DNA of 64,000 nucleotides from Flavobacterium proteolyticum (GCF_015223105.1 NZ_JADFTZ010000003.1:62001-126000); one strand, 5' to 3'; shown: positions 54,305 through 64,000, counted from the first letter of the stretch. Notes: a model not told the origin generated them from the sequence alone. Made by a program: numbers and translations.

Positions 54305-56263
54305 TTAATTAAGTTTATTATTCAAATATAAGTAATCAGCTGTTTGATACCAAGAAATAGTTTCATTTAGTTCAAATTTATTAACAGGAATTACCTTTAA
54401 TTTATTTGATGTTTCATTCCAATTATAATGTGTATTTGTTTTTTTGTTAGATAATATGGTTATAATTTTATCTTTTTGTAAAGCTAATTTTAAATAAGTC
54501 CCCATTAAAGCTCTTTCTTGATATTTTTTTGACAACACGTCTGTACCAAAGAAATTAGAAGTATAACTCCAATGCAATTGTCCAAATAAAGTTGGAAAAA
54601 TATCTATTTGGCTACATAATTTAGTCACTTTTTGAGGTTGAATTAAATTTTCACCATAAATAATTGCAGGGATGTGATAATTTGCAACATCTATTTCATC
54701 TTTTCCAGCGCTACTAGCACAATGATCGGCAACAAACACAAAAATAGTATTCTTAAACCAAGGTTTATTCTTTGCTTTTTTAAACATTTGTTGCAGTGCG
54801 TAATCAGAATATTTAACGGCACCACTTCTACTTTTTCCAGAAGGAATGTCTATTTTATTATCTGGATAAGTATAAGGTCTGTGATTAGAAGTCGTCATGA
54901 CAAAATTTAAAAAAGGCTTCTTTTTTTGATGATATTCGTCTGCAACCTTAATCATTTTATTATAAATATCTTCATCACAAATTCCCCAAGCATTTTCAAA
55001 TGTAACTTCGCTATCATCAATGTTGTGTCTTGTTGTTTTTATTTTATCACTTAAAACACTACCCCTACCTCTATCATAAATATCAAAACCATTTCCTCCA
55101 TAAAAAGCATTCATATTATCAAAATAGCCGTCGCCTCCATAAAAGAAATTACATTGGTAATTTTTACTTTTAAATACATTTGAAATTGTATATAAGTTTG
55201 AATTATTTGGTCGTTTCACAATACTCTGTCCAGGTGTTGGTGGAATAGACAAGGTTACTGCCTCCATTCCCCTAACAGTTCTGTTTCCTGTAGCTTGTAA
55301 ATTTTTAAAGAATAAACTTTTATTAGCAATACTATCTAAAAACGGAGTAATTTTTTTTTCATTTCCAAATTCTGCCATAAAACTTGCACTCATACTTTCA
55401 ATAAGAATAAATACTACATTTGGTTTTGTATTTACTTCTAAACTATCCGTTATTTTGCGTTTTATAGAATAATCATTTGAAAGAAATTTGACATTATCAT
55501 CTTTTAAATTATTTCGTATTAATTGAAATGCTTCTTCGTCTGAAATAGAATTATAAAAAGTTTTAAAATCTAATTTGTTATTTCGTAACTCAGCAAAAAA
55601 TGAGTAAATACCTGTCTTTGAAATTTCGTTATTGTATCGATTCTTAGACCATTCAGCATTTGAATTAGAAACAAAAAATACGTAGATTAACATTACAGTT
55701 AAAGAAATTACAAATGGTAAAATTCTGCTTTTAAATGAAATTTTATTTGTAAATGTGTCATTAAAAAAATCATTTTTAGCAAAATAAAAATATATAACTC
55801 CAGTAATAATTAACATAGACGGAATTAATATATACAACGGATAAGATTCGTGAATATTTTGAACTACTTCAAAAGTATAAATTAAATAATCTACCGCTAC
55901 AAAATTGAAACGACATTTAAATTCTTCCCAAAAAGTTATCTCAGCAAAAAATGTAAACACAAAGATTAATAAGGTTAATAAAAAACCAAGATATATAAAG
56001 ATTTTATCAACTTTACTTCCTATAAATCTCTTTGGAATTAATAAAATATAAAATGTGCTTATTACAAATAAAAAAGAGAGCACACCAACATCAAATAATA
56101 ATCCTAAAGACAATATTTTAAGCAGATTGAACACTGTAATTTCAATTTCATCTAACTGCCAAAACAAAAAAACAATTCTTAATAAAAAAGAAAACAATAT
56201 GAACCATGCTGAAAAGCCTAATAGCAATGAATATCGTTTAGAAATATTATTTATAGATTCCAT
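54305..56263 (-). CDS. LTA-synthase-like sulfatase-family phosphotransferase
   Basis: 652 aa from ATG 56263 (MESINNISKRY). Five N-terminal spans (to about residue 210), then a periplasmic alkaline-phosphatase/sulfatase domain: NVVFILIESMSASFMAEFG (metal Glu), Thr nucleophile in NRTVRGMEAVTLS, DHCASSAGK and HIPAIIYG. Gram-negative relatives add phosphoglycerol or similar groups to envelope glycans or lipids. The acceptor is unknown. Confidence 0.88.
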   Translation of the reverse strand: MESINNISKRYSLLLGFSAWFILFSFLLRIVFLFWQLDEIEITVFNLLKILSLGLLFDVGVLSFLFVISTFYILLIPKRFIGSKVDKIFIYLGFLLTLLIFVFTFFAEITFWEEFKCRFNFVAVDYLIYTFEVVQNIHESYPLYILIPSMLIITGVIYFYFAKNDFFNDTFTNKISFKSRILPFVISLTVMLIYVFFVSNSNAEWSKNRYNNEISKTGIYSFFAELRNNKLDFKTFYNSISDEEAFQLIRNNLKDDNVKFLSNDYSIKRKITDSLEVNTKPNVVFILIESMSASFMAEFGNEKKITPFLDSIANKSLFFKNLQATGNRTVRGMEAVTLSIPPTPGQSIVKRPNNSNLYTISNVFKSKNYQCNFFYGGDGYFDNMNAFYGGNGFDIYDRGRGSVLSDKIKTTRHNIDDSEVTFENAWGICDEDIYNKMIKVADEYHQKKKPFLNFVMTTSNHRPYTYPDNKIDIPSGKSRSGAVKYSDYALQQMFKKAKNKPWFKNTIFVFVADHCASSAGKDEIDVANYHIPAIIYGENLIQPQKVTKLCSQIDIFPTLFGQLHWSYTSNFFGTDVLSKKYQERALMGTYLKLALQKDKIITILSNKKTNTHYNWNETSNKLKVIPVNKFELNETISWYQTADYLYLNNKLN

Positions 56264-56348
56264 GTAACTCAAATTTTTATCAAAATTGAGTTTTAAATAA
56301 AACGAATTGCTTAAGGCTGGCTTAAATATAAATTAAGATTTACTTAAT

Positions 56349-58376
56349 TTACAACAAACCATTGTATTTACGAGTAAACCATTCGGTAGCAAGCGCTAAA
56401 ACAACCATAATTAGTAACCAAATCCAATCAATAAGAGGTGATTTCTTGATGATTTCTTTTTGAGTTGGAATGTAATTATCGTTATCAATTAAGTTTTTAA
56501 TTAAATCATCAACTTGATTTGGATAATACACTTTTCCATTCGTATTTGTTGCCAATTGCTCCAATCTATTTTTATCTGGATTTACGAATTGTTTCTCGAT
56601 TTCAAAATCTAACACTTCAAAAGATGCTGAAAAGCTAGTATTTGATTGTTTTTCAGTTACTTTAAAACTGTGATTACCTGCTTCCAATCCATCTAAATTT
56701 ACTTTGTAGGAATTGGTTGCTTTAAGTAGATCGTATTTTTTTGTGGCTTTAGTTTTTGAATTTACAACCTGAATAGTAAGTTGTGCTTTATCATCAAACT
56801 CATAATTCTTGTTGAAATATTCAGCAGTAATTTCAATACTTTCTCCTGAATTGTAGAAACTTTCATAAGTAACATTCAAATTCTTTTTAGAAGCATTGGA
56901 AACTAAAAACTGAATAATTTTATCGGTAAACAAGTCAAAATCTTCAAATGATTTTTTATTTAAGTGATTTTCCAAACGCCATTTCCAAATATTTTCTCCA
57001 ATCAAATACGCTTTTCTTTTACTTCCGTTTTCGGTAAATGTCAAAATCGGATTCTGAACCGGAACATTTCTTACTCTTGCAGATAGCAACGTATTTACAT
57101 TATTTTTAGCAGCAACAACTCCAAAATTATGTTCTAATGGAGGAAAATTTTCAAATCCAATATTCGTTTGAGCAAACAAATTAAAATCGGATTCATAAGT
57201 AGCTAAATAATCTTCTTTTGGTGCCGACATTTTAAATAATAAATCATCTTGCATTTGATTTAAAAAACCAAAATCTGTTGCAGTTCCAGATATAATAAAA
57301 GTATTGATTTGGGCTGCTTTATTTTGCTCAAATATAGACTTGAAAGTTGTATTAGGTTGATACAAAATTAAAACATTATAATTTTGTAATGATTTGATTT
57401 CATTTGGCTTAACAATAGTTAATTTACGTTGTTGATTAACTTCAATACTTCTTTTTAAAGCACCTAAATCAGGATGATTAATGGCAGAAATTAAAGCAAT
57501 TTCACTTCGTTGATCGATTACTTCAACGGCAAAATTCTTAGCATTATTAGAGGTATTTTTTTCTTTTATATTAGATGAAATTACCGCTTTATATTTGGCA
57601 ATTCCAACTTTATCAGCATTTAATAAAACGATAACCGATTGGGCTTTTTTGTCTTTTGAAAAAGTAAGTGTTTGCTTGTGAACTGTTTGATTTCCTGATT
57701 GGATTGAAAAAATAGATGTAATGGTTTCATTGCCATTGTATTGTAAAAATACTTCAACTGGAAATTTATTCTTTAAAAAAGCGTATTTATTAACGTTGAT
57801 TTGGTTAATTTTCAAATCTAAAACCGTAGTAGTATCGCCTAAAACGACTGGAAAAACACTTGTATTCTCTTGAAAACTGAATACATAATCATTTCCCATG
57901 GTTTGATTTCCGTCGGTAAATAAAACTACAGGATAATTTGTATTTCGGTACAATTGCTTTAAATTCTTAGCTACACCATCAATATGTGATTGATTTCCTT
58001 GAAAATCAAGTTGTTCTAGTGATTTAAATTCGTTATCAAACGAAAATAATTGTACGTCATATTTTTCGTTAATAGCTTTATTTTTTGCAATATTAAGATA
58101 TAATTCCGAAGCTTCTTTCGTTGCTTTTAATTCGGAAATGGATTTGGAATTATCTACAACTATGGGTAAAGGTGTTTTCTTAATTTCAGTAATTTTTCGA
58201 CTAATAATTGGATTAATTAGCAATAAAAATATCGAAAACAAACTTATAAAACGTAAAAAAGCCAAAAACCAATACAATTTTGACTGGTTTTTGACTTTAT
58301 ACAAATATTGATAAAACGACAATCCAGCAGCAATAATTACTGATAATAGGAGAAGTAAAATTGTGCTTGTTGTCAT
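56349..58376 (-). CDS. VWA-type membrane protein of Bacteroidetes
   Basis: 675 aa. Two spans at the N-terminus (about 3-23 and 38-60) and one at the C-terminal end (IDWIWLLIMVVLALATEW). Between them is a von Willebrand A-like domain (LPIVVDNSKSISELK, VVLFTDGNQTMG), beta-sandwich repeats and a Rossmann-like part. It resembles the family of Bacteroidetes membrane proteins next to BatA-type aerotolerance genes. Function unknown. Confidence 0.72.
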   Translation of the reverse strand: MTTSTILLLLLSVIIAAGLSFYQYLYKVKNQSKLYWFLAFLRFISLFSIFLLLINPIISRKITEIKKTPLPIVVDNSKSISELKATKEASELYLNIAKNKAINEKYDVQLFSFDNEFKSLEQLDFQGNQSHIDGVAKNLKQLYRNTNYPVVLFTDGNQTMGNDYVFSFQENTSVFPVVLGDTTTVLDLKINQINVNKYAFLKNKFPVEVFLQYNGNETITSIFSIQSGNQTVHKQTLTFSKDKKAQSVIVLLNADKVGIAKYKAVISSNIKEKNTSNNAKNFAVEVIDQRSEIALISAINHPDLGALKRSIEVNQQRKLTIVKPNEIKSLQNYNVLILYQPNTTFKSIFEQNKAAQINTFIISGTATDFGFLNQMQDDLLFKMSAPKEDYLATYESDFNLFAQTNIGFENFPPLEHNFGVVAAKNNVNTLLSARVRNVPVQNPILTFTENGSKRKAYLIGENIWKWRLENHLNKKSFEDFDLFTDKIIQFLVSNASKKNLNVTYESFYNSGESIEITAEYFNKNYEFDDKAQLTIQVVNSKTKATKKYDLLKATNSYKVNLDGLEAGNHSFKVTEKQSNTSFSASFEVLDFEIEKQFVNPDKNRLEQLATNTNGKVYYPNQVDDLIKNLIDNDNYIPTQKEIIKKSPLIDWIWLLIMVVLALATEWFTRKYNGLL

Positions 58377-58390
58377 TTATAGTTTAACCA

Positions 58391-59137
58391 CTAAGTTAGC
58401 ATTCCACCATCAACATTAATAACTTGTCCTGTAACATAAGCACTCATATCTGATGCTAAGAAAACACAAACATTAGCTACATCTTCTGGAGTTCCACCTC
58501 TTTTTAATGGAATAGCTTCTCTCCATCCTTTTACTACATCTTCGTTTAATTTAGCTGTCATTTCAGTTTCGATGAAACCAGGAGCGATTGCGTTGCAACG
58601 AATGTTTCTTGAACCTAATTCTAATGCAATAGATTTTGTAAATCCGTTCATACCTGCTTTAGAAGCTGCATAGTTTGCTTGACCAGCATTACCTTTTACT
58701 CCTACTACACTACTCATATTTACGATAGAACCTTTGCGGTTTTTCAACATGATTTTTTGAACTGCTTTTGTCATATTGAAAACCGATTTCAAGTTGATTT
58801 CAATTACTTTATCAAAATCTTCTTCTGACATACGCATTAATAAGTTATCTTTAGTAACTCCTGCATTATTTATTAATACATCAATTGTACCGAATTCAGC
58901 AATAACGTCATCTACTAATTTTTGTGCCTCGTTAAAATCTGCTGCGTTTGATTTGTATCCTTTTGCTTTAATTCCTAAAGCGTTTAATTCATTTTCTAAT
59001 GCCAAAGCTGATTCTACAGACGAGCTATAAGTAAATGCCACATTAGCACCTTGTTCTGCGAAAACTTTTGCTATACCGCTACCAATTCCACGGCTTGCAC
59101 CAGTAATAATGGCAACTTTTCCTTCTAATAATTTCAT
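58391..59137 (-). CDS. fabG: 3-oxoacyl-ACP reductase
   Basis: 248-aa SDR enzyme. NADPH motif TGASRGIGSGIA, NNAG, and the Ser-Tyr-Lys triad (S in NMSSVVGVKG, YAASK), plus the FabG C-terminal pattern TGQVINVDGGML. It reduces 3-oxoacyl-ACP in fatty acid elongation. Preceded by a TATATTTG -7 box. Confidence 0.93.
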   Translation of the reverse strand: MKLLEGKVAIITGASRGIGSGIAKVFAEQGANVAFTYSSSVESALALENELNALGIKAKGYKSNAADFNEAQKLVDDVIAEFGTIDVLINNAGVTKDNLLMRMSEEDFDKVIEINLKSVFNMTKAVQKIMLKNRKGSIVNMSSVVGVKGNAGQANYAASKAGMNGFTKSIALELGSRNIRCNAIAPGFIETEMTAKLNEDVVKGWREAIPLKRGGTPEDVANVCVFLASDMSAYVTGQVINVDGGMLT

Positions 59138-59174
59138 GGTAAATATTCGTGTTAGTTTGTTTAATAATAAAGTT

Positions 59175-59182
59175 CAAATATA
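59175..59182 (-). promoter_or_regulatory. Probable -7 box of fabG
   Basis: TATATTTG (exact TAnnTTTG) 38 bases before the fabG start on the minus strand; no clear -33 TTG. Confidence 0.45.
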
Positions 59183-59275
59183 GGAATATTTTAAAGTATA
59201 AAAAAAGGATGTTTTTTTAATTAAACCTTTTTTATTAAATGATGTCTTACAAATATAATCCTAAAACTAACCATT

Positions 59276-60460
59276 ATGAAAAACCAATTTATTTTAGGTC
59301 TTTTTGCAATTTGTGGATTGACTTCGTGTAGCAATAATTCGGATGACAATTATGAAGAAATTCCTTCTTATCCCTATGTAGAGGCTGAATTTGGTTCTTC
59401 AGTCGATTTAAATAATTTAGCAAATTATGCGAATCAACAAGTTCCTTCCTATATTATCAAAAATAATTCCCAAGGAAATGTCATTACTGATAAAGGAGCA
59501 ACATTAGGTAGAGTTTTATTTTACGATAAAAATCTTTCTTCAAACAATACAATTTCTTGTGCAAGTTGTCACAAACAAGAATTTGCATTTAGTGATACCA
59601 ATGTAGCTAGCACAGGAGTTAATGGAACAACAGGCAGACATTCCATGCGTTTGATAAATTCTAGATTTGCAACTGAAACTAAATTCTTTTGGAACGAAAG
59701 AGCTATCAATCTAGAAACACAAACTACAATGCCAATTAAAGACCATGGTGAAATGGGTTTTAGTGGTGAAAATGGCGATTTATCTTTTGATGATTTAATT
59801 ACCAAATTAAGTGCAATTGGTTATTACAAAGAGCTCTTTAAATTTGTTTATGGTACCGAAGAAATAACAGAAGCTAAAATTCAAATTGCTTTAGCGCAAT
59901 TTATCAGAAGTATTCAATCATTTGATTCTAAATATGATGCAGGAAGAGCTTTAGCGGCTAATGATGGGCAACCTTTCTCTAATTTTACAGCACAAGAAAA
60001 TCAAGGTAAAAATTTATTTTTATCACCACCTGTTTTTAATACTAGTGGAGTAAGAACTTCAGGTGGATTAGGTTGTGCGGGTTGTCATAGAGCACCAGAG
60101 TTTGATATTGATCCGAATACTTTAAATAATGGAATTATTGGAACGATTGCAGGAACAGGAATTGATACTGGAAATACAAGAGCTCCTTCCTTACGTGATT
60201 TAGTTAGAACCGATGGAACTACTAATGGTCCAATGATGCATACTGGTGTTATAACTACTTTGCAAGCCGCAATTGGGCATTATGGAACTATTAATATTGC
60301 TCCAGGAAATAACAATTTAGATCCACGATTAACTCCTGGTGGTATTGGACAACAATTAAATTTAACAGCTCCAGAAGTTAATGCGGTAATCGCATTTTTA
60401 AGAACACTTTCTGGAACGGATGTTTATACAAATACTAAATGGTCGAATCCATTTAATTAA
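59276..60460 (+). CDS. Di-haem cytochrome c peroxidase/MauG-family lipoprotein
   Basis: 394 aa. Lipoprotein signal (FILGLFAICGLTSC). Two haem c motifs: CASCH (about residue 98) and CAGCH (about 265), with GRVLFYDKNLSSNNTISC as family context. It reduces periplasmic hydrogen peroxide or acts as a MauG-like oxidase. The distal haem Met of peroxidases (in GPMMHTGVI) is probable. Followed by a strong terminator. Confidence 0.9.
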   Translation: MKNQFILGLFAICGLTSCSNNSDDNYEEIPSYPYVEAEFGSSVDLNNLANYANQQVPSYIIKNNSQGNVITDKGATLGRVLFYDKNLSSNNTISCASCHKQEFAFSDTNVASTGVNGTTGRHSMRLINSRFATETKFFWNERAINLETQTTMPIKDHGEMGFSGENGDLSFDDLITKLSAIGYYKELFKFVYGTEEITEAKIQIALAQFIRSIQSFDSKYDAGRALAANDGQPFSNFTAQENQGKNLFLSPPVFNTSGVRTSGGLGCAGCHRAPEFDIDPNTLNNGIIGTIAGTGIDTGNTRAPSLRDLVRTDGTTNGPMMHTGVITTLQAAIGHYGTINIAPGNNNLDPRLTPGGIGQQLNLTAPEVNAVIAFLRTLSGTDVYTNTKWSNPFN

Positions 60461-60474
60461 AAAGAATACAAAAC

Positions 60475-60503
60475 AAAAAATCCCGCAAATAACGGGATTT
60501 TTT
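60475..60503. terminator. Bidirectional intrinsic terminator
   Basis: AAAAAATCCCG (60475-60485) pairs perfectly with CGGGATTTTTT (60493-60503) around a 7-base loop. It lies between the peroxidase (plus) and sucD (minus) and has T-runs on both strands. Confidence 0.9.
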
Positions 60504-60524
60504 TTATATCTAAAAGTTATAAGA

Positions 60525-61397
60525 TTAACCTAAAACTTCTTTTACTTTTTTACCAATTTCAGCTGGAGAATCTACCACGTGAATTCCGTTTTCTCTCATG
60601 ATGCGTTTTTTAGCTTCTGCTGTATCATCAGCACCACCAACGATTGCACCTGCGTGACCCATTGTTCTTCCTTTTGGAGCAGTTTCACCTGCGATGAATC
60701 CAACAACTGGTTTACGGTTTCCGTCAGCTTTAATCCAACGAGCAGCATCTGCTTCTAATTGTCCACCGATTTCACCAATCATGATGATGATTTCAGTTTC
60801 TGGGTCGTTCATTAATAATTCAACAGCTTCTTTAGTAGTAGTTCCAATGATTGGGTCACCACCAATTCCGATAGCTGTAGTAATTCCTAAACCTTGTTTT
60901 ACAACTTGGTCAGCAGCTTCATAAGTTAAAGTACCAGATTTAGATACGATACCAACTGTTCCTTTTTTGAAAACGAAACCTGGCATAATACCAACTTTAG
61001 CCTCTTCTGGAGTAATTACACCTGGACAGTTAGGACCAACTAAACGGCAATCTTTTCCTTTGATATAATCATAAGCTTTAATCATATCTGCTACCGGAAT
61101 ACCTTCAGTAATACAAATAATTACTTTGATACCCGCTTCAGCAGCTTCCATAATTGCATCAGCAGCAAATGCTGGCGGAACGAAAATAATTGAAGTGTCA
61201 GCTCCTGCTTTTTCAACAGCATCTTTCACTGTGTTAAATACGGGTCTGTCTAAATGTGTTGAACCACCTTTTCCTGGAGTTACACCACCTACAACATTTG
61301 TTCCGTACTCAATCATTTGAGAAGCGTGGAAAGTTCCTTCGCTACCTGTAAATCCTTGTACAATTATTTTTGAATTTTTATTTACTAAAACGCTCAT
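60525..61397 (-). CDS. sucD: Succinyl-CoA ligase alpha subunit
   Basis: 290 aa. CoA-binding N-terminal domain ([22 protein letters not shown]) and the ligase domain with the phospho-His in [12 protein letters not shown]-cycle enzyme, ADP- or GDP-linked. The beta subunit is not in the window. Preceded by an exact -7 box at 61433-61440. Confidence 0.95.
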   Translation of the reverse strand: MSVLVNKNSKIIVQGFTGSEGTFHASQMIEYGTNVVGGVTPGKGGSTHLDRPVFNTVKDAVEKAGADTSIIFVPPAFAADAIMEAAEAGIKVIICITEGIPVADMIKAYDYIKGKDCRLVGPNCPGVITPEEAKVGIMPGFVFKKGTVGIVSKSGTLTYEAADQVVKQGLGITTAIGIGGDPIIGTTTKEAVELLMNDPETEIIIMIGEIGGQLEADAARWIKADGNRKPVVGFIAGETAPKGRTMGHAGAIVGGADDTAEAKKRIMRENGIHVVDSPAEIGKKVKEVLG

Positions 61398-61432
61398 GAT
61401 ATATGAATTAAATTGTGTTTAAATTTGTGATG

Positions 61433-61440
61433 CAAAAGTA
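61433..61440 (-). promoter_or_regulatory. Probable -7 box of sucD
   Basis: TACTTTTG (exact TAnnTTTG) 36 bases before the sucD start. A -33 TTG at proper distance is not convincing. Confidence 0.5.
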
Positions 61441-61481
61441 AGTTTTTTACCAAATAATCACGTAATTTTTATTGTATTTTT

Positions 61482-61844
61482 TTAATTAGGTTTGCTAATT
61501 TGATATCCTTTTTTGATTTTATCTGCTTCAAATTCCCAAATAACTACCACTTTTGCAATAAGAACAAACTCTTTCGGGTTTTCGATAGTAGTTACTTTAT
61601 GGTTATATTTCACCACGATTTGATTATCATCTTCTATAAAGTGAGAAATTTCCATGAAAGAATCCACGTAATTTTGTTTTAATTCTTTAGCCAAGTCAAT
61701 AATATCCGCTTTATTCATGTTAACATTTCCATGCGAACTGTCCCAATCTAAAATAAAATCATCGTGCAAAAGTTCGTTTAAAAAAACGTCATTTCGCATA
61801 CCATCTTCTTTATACAAAAATTCGATTTTCGCTCTATTTGTCAT
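61482..61844 (-). CDS. NTF2/SnoaL-like fold protein
   Basis: 120 aa, one cone-shaped alpha+beta domain of the NTF2-like type ([51 protein letters not shown]). Role unknown. Its start lies inside the last 11 bases of the LpxD-like gene (ATGACAAATAG), implying translational coupling. Confidence 0.75.
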   Translation of the reverse strand: MTNRAKIEFLYKEDGMRNDVFLNELLHDDFILDWDSSHGNVNMNKADIIDLAKELKQNYVDSFMEISHFIEDDNQIVVKYNHKVTTIENPKEFVLIAKVVVIWEFEADKIKKGYQISKPN

Positions 61845-62775
61845 TTTGTTTTAATTTTTCAATGATTTCTGGAATTCGTTTTACGTTGGCTAATTGCTTC
61901 AATTTCTCACGCGATTCTTCAATTGGAGTACCAAAATAAGTTTTCCCACCTTCAATGGATTTGGTAACACCAGTTTGTCCCATTACCACAGCTTTTGAAC
62001 CAATAGTAATTCCACTTGTTGTACCAACTTGTCCCCAAAGCGTTACTTCGTCTTCAATAACCACACAACCTGCAATTCCAGTTTGTGAAGCAATTAAACA
62101 TTTTTTTCCAATAACCGTATCGTGACCCACATGCACTTGATTGTCAATTTTAGTTCCAGCTCCGATAGTGGTGTCGCCTGTAACTCCTTTGTCAATCGTA
62201 CATAAAGCTCCGATTCCAACATTATCTTCAATCACTACTCGCCCACCTGATAATAATTGGTCGAAACCTTCTGGACGTTTTTTGTAATAGAAAGCATCTG
62301 CACCAAGAATAGTTCCGGCGTGAATCATTACGTTATCACCAATTACGGTGTTATCGTAAATCGTAACATTGGCATGAATCAAACAATTTTTACCAATTTG
62401 AACATTATGTCCGATAAAACAATTCGGTTGAATAATTGTTCCTTCTCCGATTTTAGCCGAATCTGAAATCGCAGCATTCGAAGCTTGAAAAGGTCTGAAA
62501 TGTCTCGTAAGTTTATTGAAATCTCTAAAAGGATCATCAGAAATCAATAACGCTTTTCCTTCTGGACATTCCACTTCTTTGTTAATTAAAACAATAGTAG
62601 CTGCCGATTGAAGTGCTTTGTCATAATATTTTGGATGATCTACGAATACGATGTCACCAGGCTCCACCACATGAATTTCATTCATACCGTGAACTGGAAA
62701 ATCGGCATCACCTACAAAATCACAATTGATAATTTGGGCAATTTCTTTTAGAGGATAAACTTTTGGAAATTTCAT
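61834..62775 (-). CDS. LpxD-like UDP-3-O-acylglucosamine N-acyltransferase
   Basis: 313 aa. N-terminal uridine-binding-like domain (1-100), then a left-handed beta-helix of hexapeptide repeats ([22 protein letters not shown]... to about 270) with [13 protein letters not shown], which carries the catalytic His. Lipid A synthesis transfers a hydroxyacyl chain at this step. I recall that Flavobacteria carry a second LpxD near the lpxC-fabZ-lpxA cluster; if so this copy may have a different acceptor. The C-terminal helices are intact. Confidence 0.85.
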   Translation of the reverse strand: MKFPKVYPLKEIAQIINCDFVGDADFPVHGMNEIHVVEPGDIVFVDHPKYYDKALQSAATIVLINKEVECPEGKALLISDDPFRDFNKLTRHFRPFQASNAAISDSAKIGEGTIIQPNCFIGHNVQIGKNCLIHANVTIYDNTVIGDNVMIHAGTILGADAFYYKKRPEGFDQLLSGGRVVIEDNVGIGALCTIDKGVTGDTTIGAGTKIDNQVHVGHDTVIGKKCLIASQTGIAGCVVIEDEVTLWGQVGTTSGITIGSKAVVMGQTGVTKSIEGGKTYFGTPIEESREKLKQLANVKRIPEIIEKLKQNDK

Positions 62776-62821
62776 TTAATAGGGATTAGTGGATAGTAAT
62801 TAATGATTAAGTAAAACACAA

Positions 62822-62860
62822 AAGAGTAATTAGTTGCTTGGTTATTAACTAATTACTCTT
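62822..62860. repeat. Perfect 14-bp inverted repeat between efp and lpxD-like gene
   Basis: AAGAGTAATTAGTT (62822-62835) and AACTAATTACTCTT (62847-62860) pair without mismatch around an 11-base loop. No long T-run follows, so terminator function is uncertain. TAATTACTnTTCACTTTT next to it also occurs near 24892. Confidence 0.75.
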
Positions 62861-62875
62861 CACTTTTACTTTCAA

Positions 62876-63442
62876 TTATTCTTTTACTCTTTCCATGTAG
62901 TTTCCGGTTGCTGTATCAATTTTGATTTTATCACCTTCATTGATAAACAACGGAACGTTTACAGTAGCTCCTGTTTCAACAGTTGCTGGTTTTGTAGCAT
63001 TTGTAGCTGTATTTCCTTTAACTCCTGGCTCAGCATAAGTCACTTCTAAAACGATAGAAGCTGGCATATCTACTGATAAAGGTGCTTCTGTTTCAGCGTT
63101 AATTTGAATCATTACGTTTGTTCCTTCTTTTAATAAATCTGGAGCATCTAATACTTTTTTATCTAATGTAATTTGTTCAAATGATTCGTTATTCATGAAG
63201 TGAAATTGATCTCCTTCAGCATATAAATATTGGAATGTATGTGTTTCAACACGTACTTCATCAATTTTGTGTCCAGCAGAAAATGTGTTATCTAATACTT
63301 TTCCGTTTGTTAACGATTTTAATTTTGTTCTTACGAAAGCTGGTCCTTTACCTGGTTTTACGTGAAGAAATTCGATAATTTTATAAATATCGTTATTGTA
63401 TTTGATACATAATCCGTTTCTAATATCTGATGTACTTGCCAT
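62876..63442 (-). CDS. efp: Translation elongation factor P
   Basis: 188 aa, three beta domains. The loop EFLHVKPGKGPAFVRTKLKSL carries the Lys that is modified in many EF-P proteins, at the usual position near residue 34. It relieves ribosome stalling at polyproline. It lies 48 bases after lpxA, in the usual flavobacterial lipid A cluster. Confidence 0.95.
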   Translation of the reverse strand: MASTSDIRNGLCIKYNNDIYKIIEFLHVKPGKGPAFVRTKLKSLTNGKVLDNTFSAGHKIDEVRVETHTFQYLYAEGDQFHFMNNESFEQITLDKKVLDAPDLLKEGTNVMIQINAETEAPLSVDMPASIVLEVTYAEPGVKGNTATNATKPATVETGATVNVPLFINEGDKIKIDTATGNYMERVKE

Positions 63443-63490
63443 TTTGTTTTTATTTGATGTTTATTGATTTATTCTTTTTAAAATTTAAAA

Positions 63491-64000
63491 TTACAATGAG
63501 CTAGTGTAACCTTTCATGATTCCACGAGAAGAGTTTCTAATGAAATCTAAAATTTCATCACGTTCAGTTGTAGCTTCCATTTCAGCTTCAATGATACTTA
63601 CTGCTTGTGAAGTATTGTAATTTTTTTGGTATAAAATTCGGTAAATATCCTGTATTTCTCTGATTTTTTCAGTTGAGAAACCTCTTCTTCTTAATCCTAC
63701 AGAATTGATTCCCACATAAGACAAAGGTTCTTTTGCCGCTTTTGTGAATGGAGGAACGTCTTTTCTTACTAATGAACCACCAGAAATCATAGCGTGATCA
63801 CCAATTGAAATAAACTGATGAACAGCTGCTAAACCTCCAATAATTGCAAAATTACCCACCGTTACGTGTCCTGCTAAAGCAACACCATTTACGATAATAG
63901 CATTATCTCCAATGTGACAATCGTGTGCAATGTGAGCCGTAGCCATAATCAAACAATTTTTTCCAATTTTTGTTTGACCAGAAGCTACTGTTCCTCTATT
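63491..64000 (-). CDS. lpxA: UDP-N-acetylglucosamine acyltransferase, 5' end outside the window
   Basis: The frame is open to the window edge: the last bases encode NRGTVASGQTKIGKN just before a TTG codon at 63952, so that codon is not the start. Hexapeptide repeats and AHIAHDCHIGDNA with the catalytic His identify LpxA, the first enzyme of lipid A synthesis. The C-terminal helical domain (SYVGINSVGLRRRGFS and beyond) is complete. Confidence 0.92.
   Translation of the reverse strand, partial: NRGTVASGQTKIGKNCLIMATAHIAHDCHIGDNAIIVNGVALAGHVTVGNFAIIGGLAAVHQFISIGDHAMISGGSLVRKDVPPFTKAAKEPLSYVGINSVGLRRRGFSTEKIREIQDIYRILYQKNYNTSQAVSIIEAEMEATTERDEILDFIRNSSRGIMKGYTSSL

Noticed and set aside
63952..63954. 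TTG at 63952 as start of the last gene
   Set aside because: The same frame continues upstream with clear LpxA sequence to the window edge.

Overview
The window is about 64 kb of an AT-rich chromosome from a member of the Bacteroidetes, most likely a Flavobacteriaceae close to Flavobacterium. The evidence is several promoters with the Bacteroidetes -7 element TAnnTTTG, little Shine-Dalgarno signal, DUF3570/DUF4266 genes, an RND pump fused to a TolC-like factor, and short interspersed repeats of a flavobacterial type. I saw no tRNA, rRNA, CRISPR array, prophage or intact insertion sequence. No gene-free gap exceeds 300 bases; the longest are 22719-22983, 41362-41622 and 15477-15708, each described below.

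Layout. 1-5.9 kb: general genes (partial zinc-ribbon protein, Sua5-type TsaC, SbtA-like permease, Bax-inhibitor-1, fatty acid hydroxylase, Crp-like regulator, archaemetzincin lipoprotein). 5.9-15.5 kb (minus strand): a nine-gene catabolic operon. It encodes an aryl-CoA ligase, an FAD monooxygenase/OYE fusion (salicylyl-CoA or 2-aminobenzoyl-CoA hydroxylase type), a thioesterase, a gentisate-type cupin dioxygenase, an FAH-family hydrolase, a maleate isomerase, a nitrilase homologue, a flavin reductase and an SRPBCC protein. Together they could take salicylate or anthranilate through CoA activation, 5-hydroxylation and ring cleavage to fumarate plus pyruvate. The nitrilase fits the anthranilate version best, because ring cleavage would then leave an amide. 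15.7-29.5 kb: a stand-alone InsA-like zinc-ribbon/HTH protein, then porin, MHS transporter, two small membrane proteins, a CbrA-like transporter/histidine kinase, a lone receiver, PrpE-like and Acs-like acyl-CoA synthetases, and on the opposite strand a DnaQ-type exonuclease and a cNMP/CBS/DUF294 protein. This looks like a carboxylate sensing, uptake and activation island.

29.7-34 kb: small hypothetical proteins, a YbdG-like mechanosensitive channel, DUF2461 and a YciA-like thioesterase. 34-41.6 kb (minus strand): the complete operon hisG-D-C-B-H-A-F-IE, preceded by a leader peptide with five consecutive His codons and a terminator/antiterminator pair, that is, a classical attenuator. hisA carries an in-frame insert that looks like an interspersed repeat. 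41.6-54.2 kb (minus strand): a heavy-metal island (RND adaptor, RND-TolC fusion, CDF transporter, two-component system, two small His-rich proteins) followed by a thioredoxin/ApbE/DUF4266/DUF3570 set.

54.3-64 kb: LTA-synthase-like sulfatase, VWA membrane protein, FabG, di-haem peroxidase, SucD, an NTF2-like protein overlapping an LpxD-like acyltransferase, EF-P and a partial LpxA that runs off the window.
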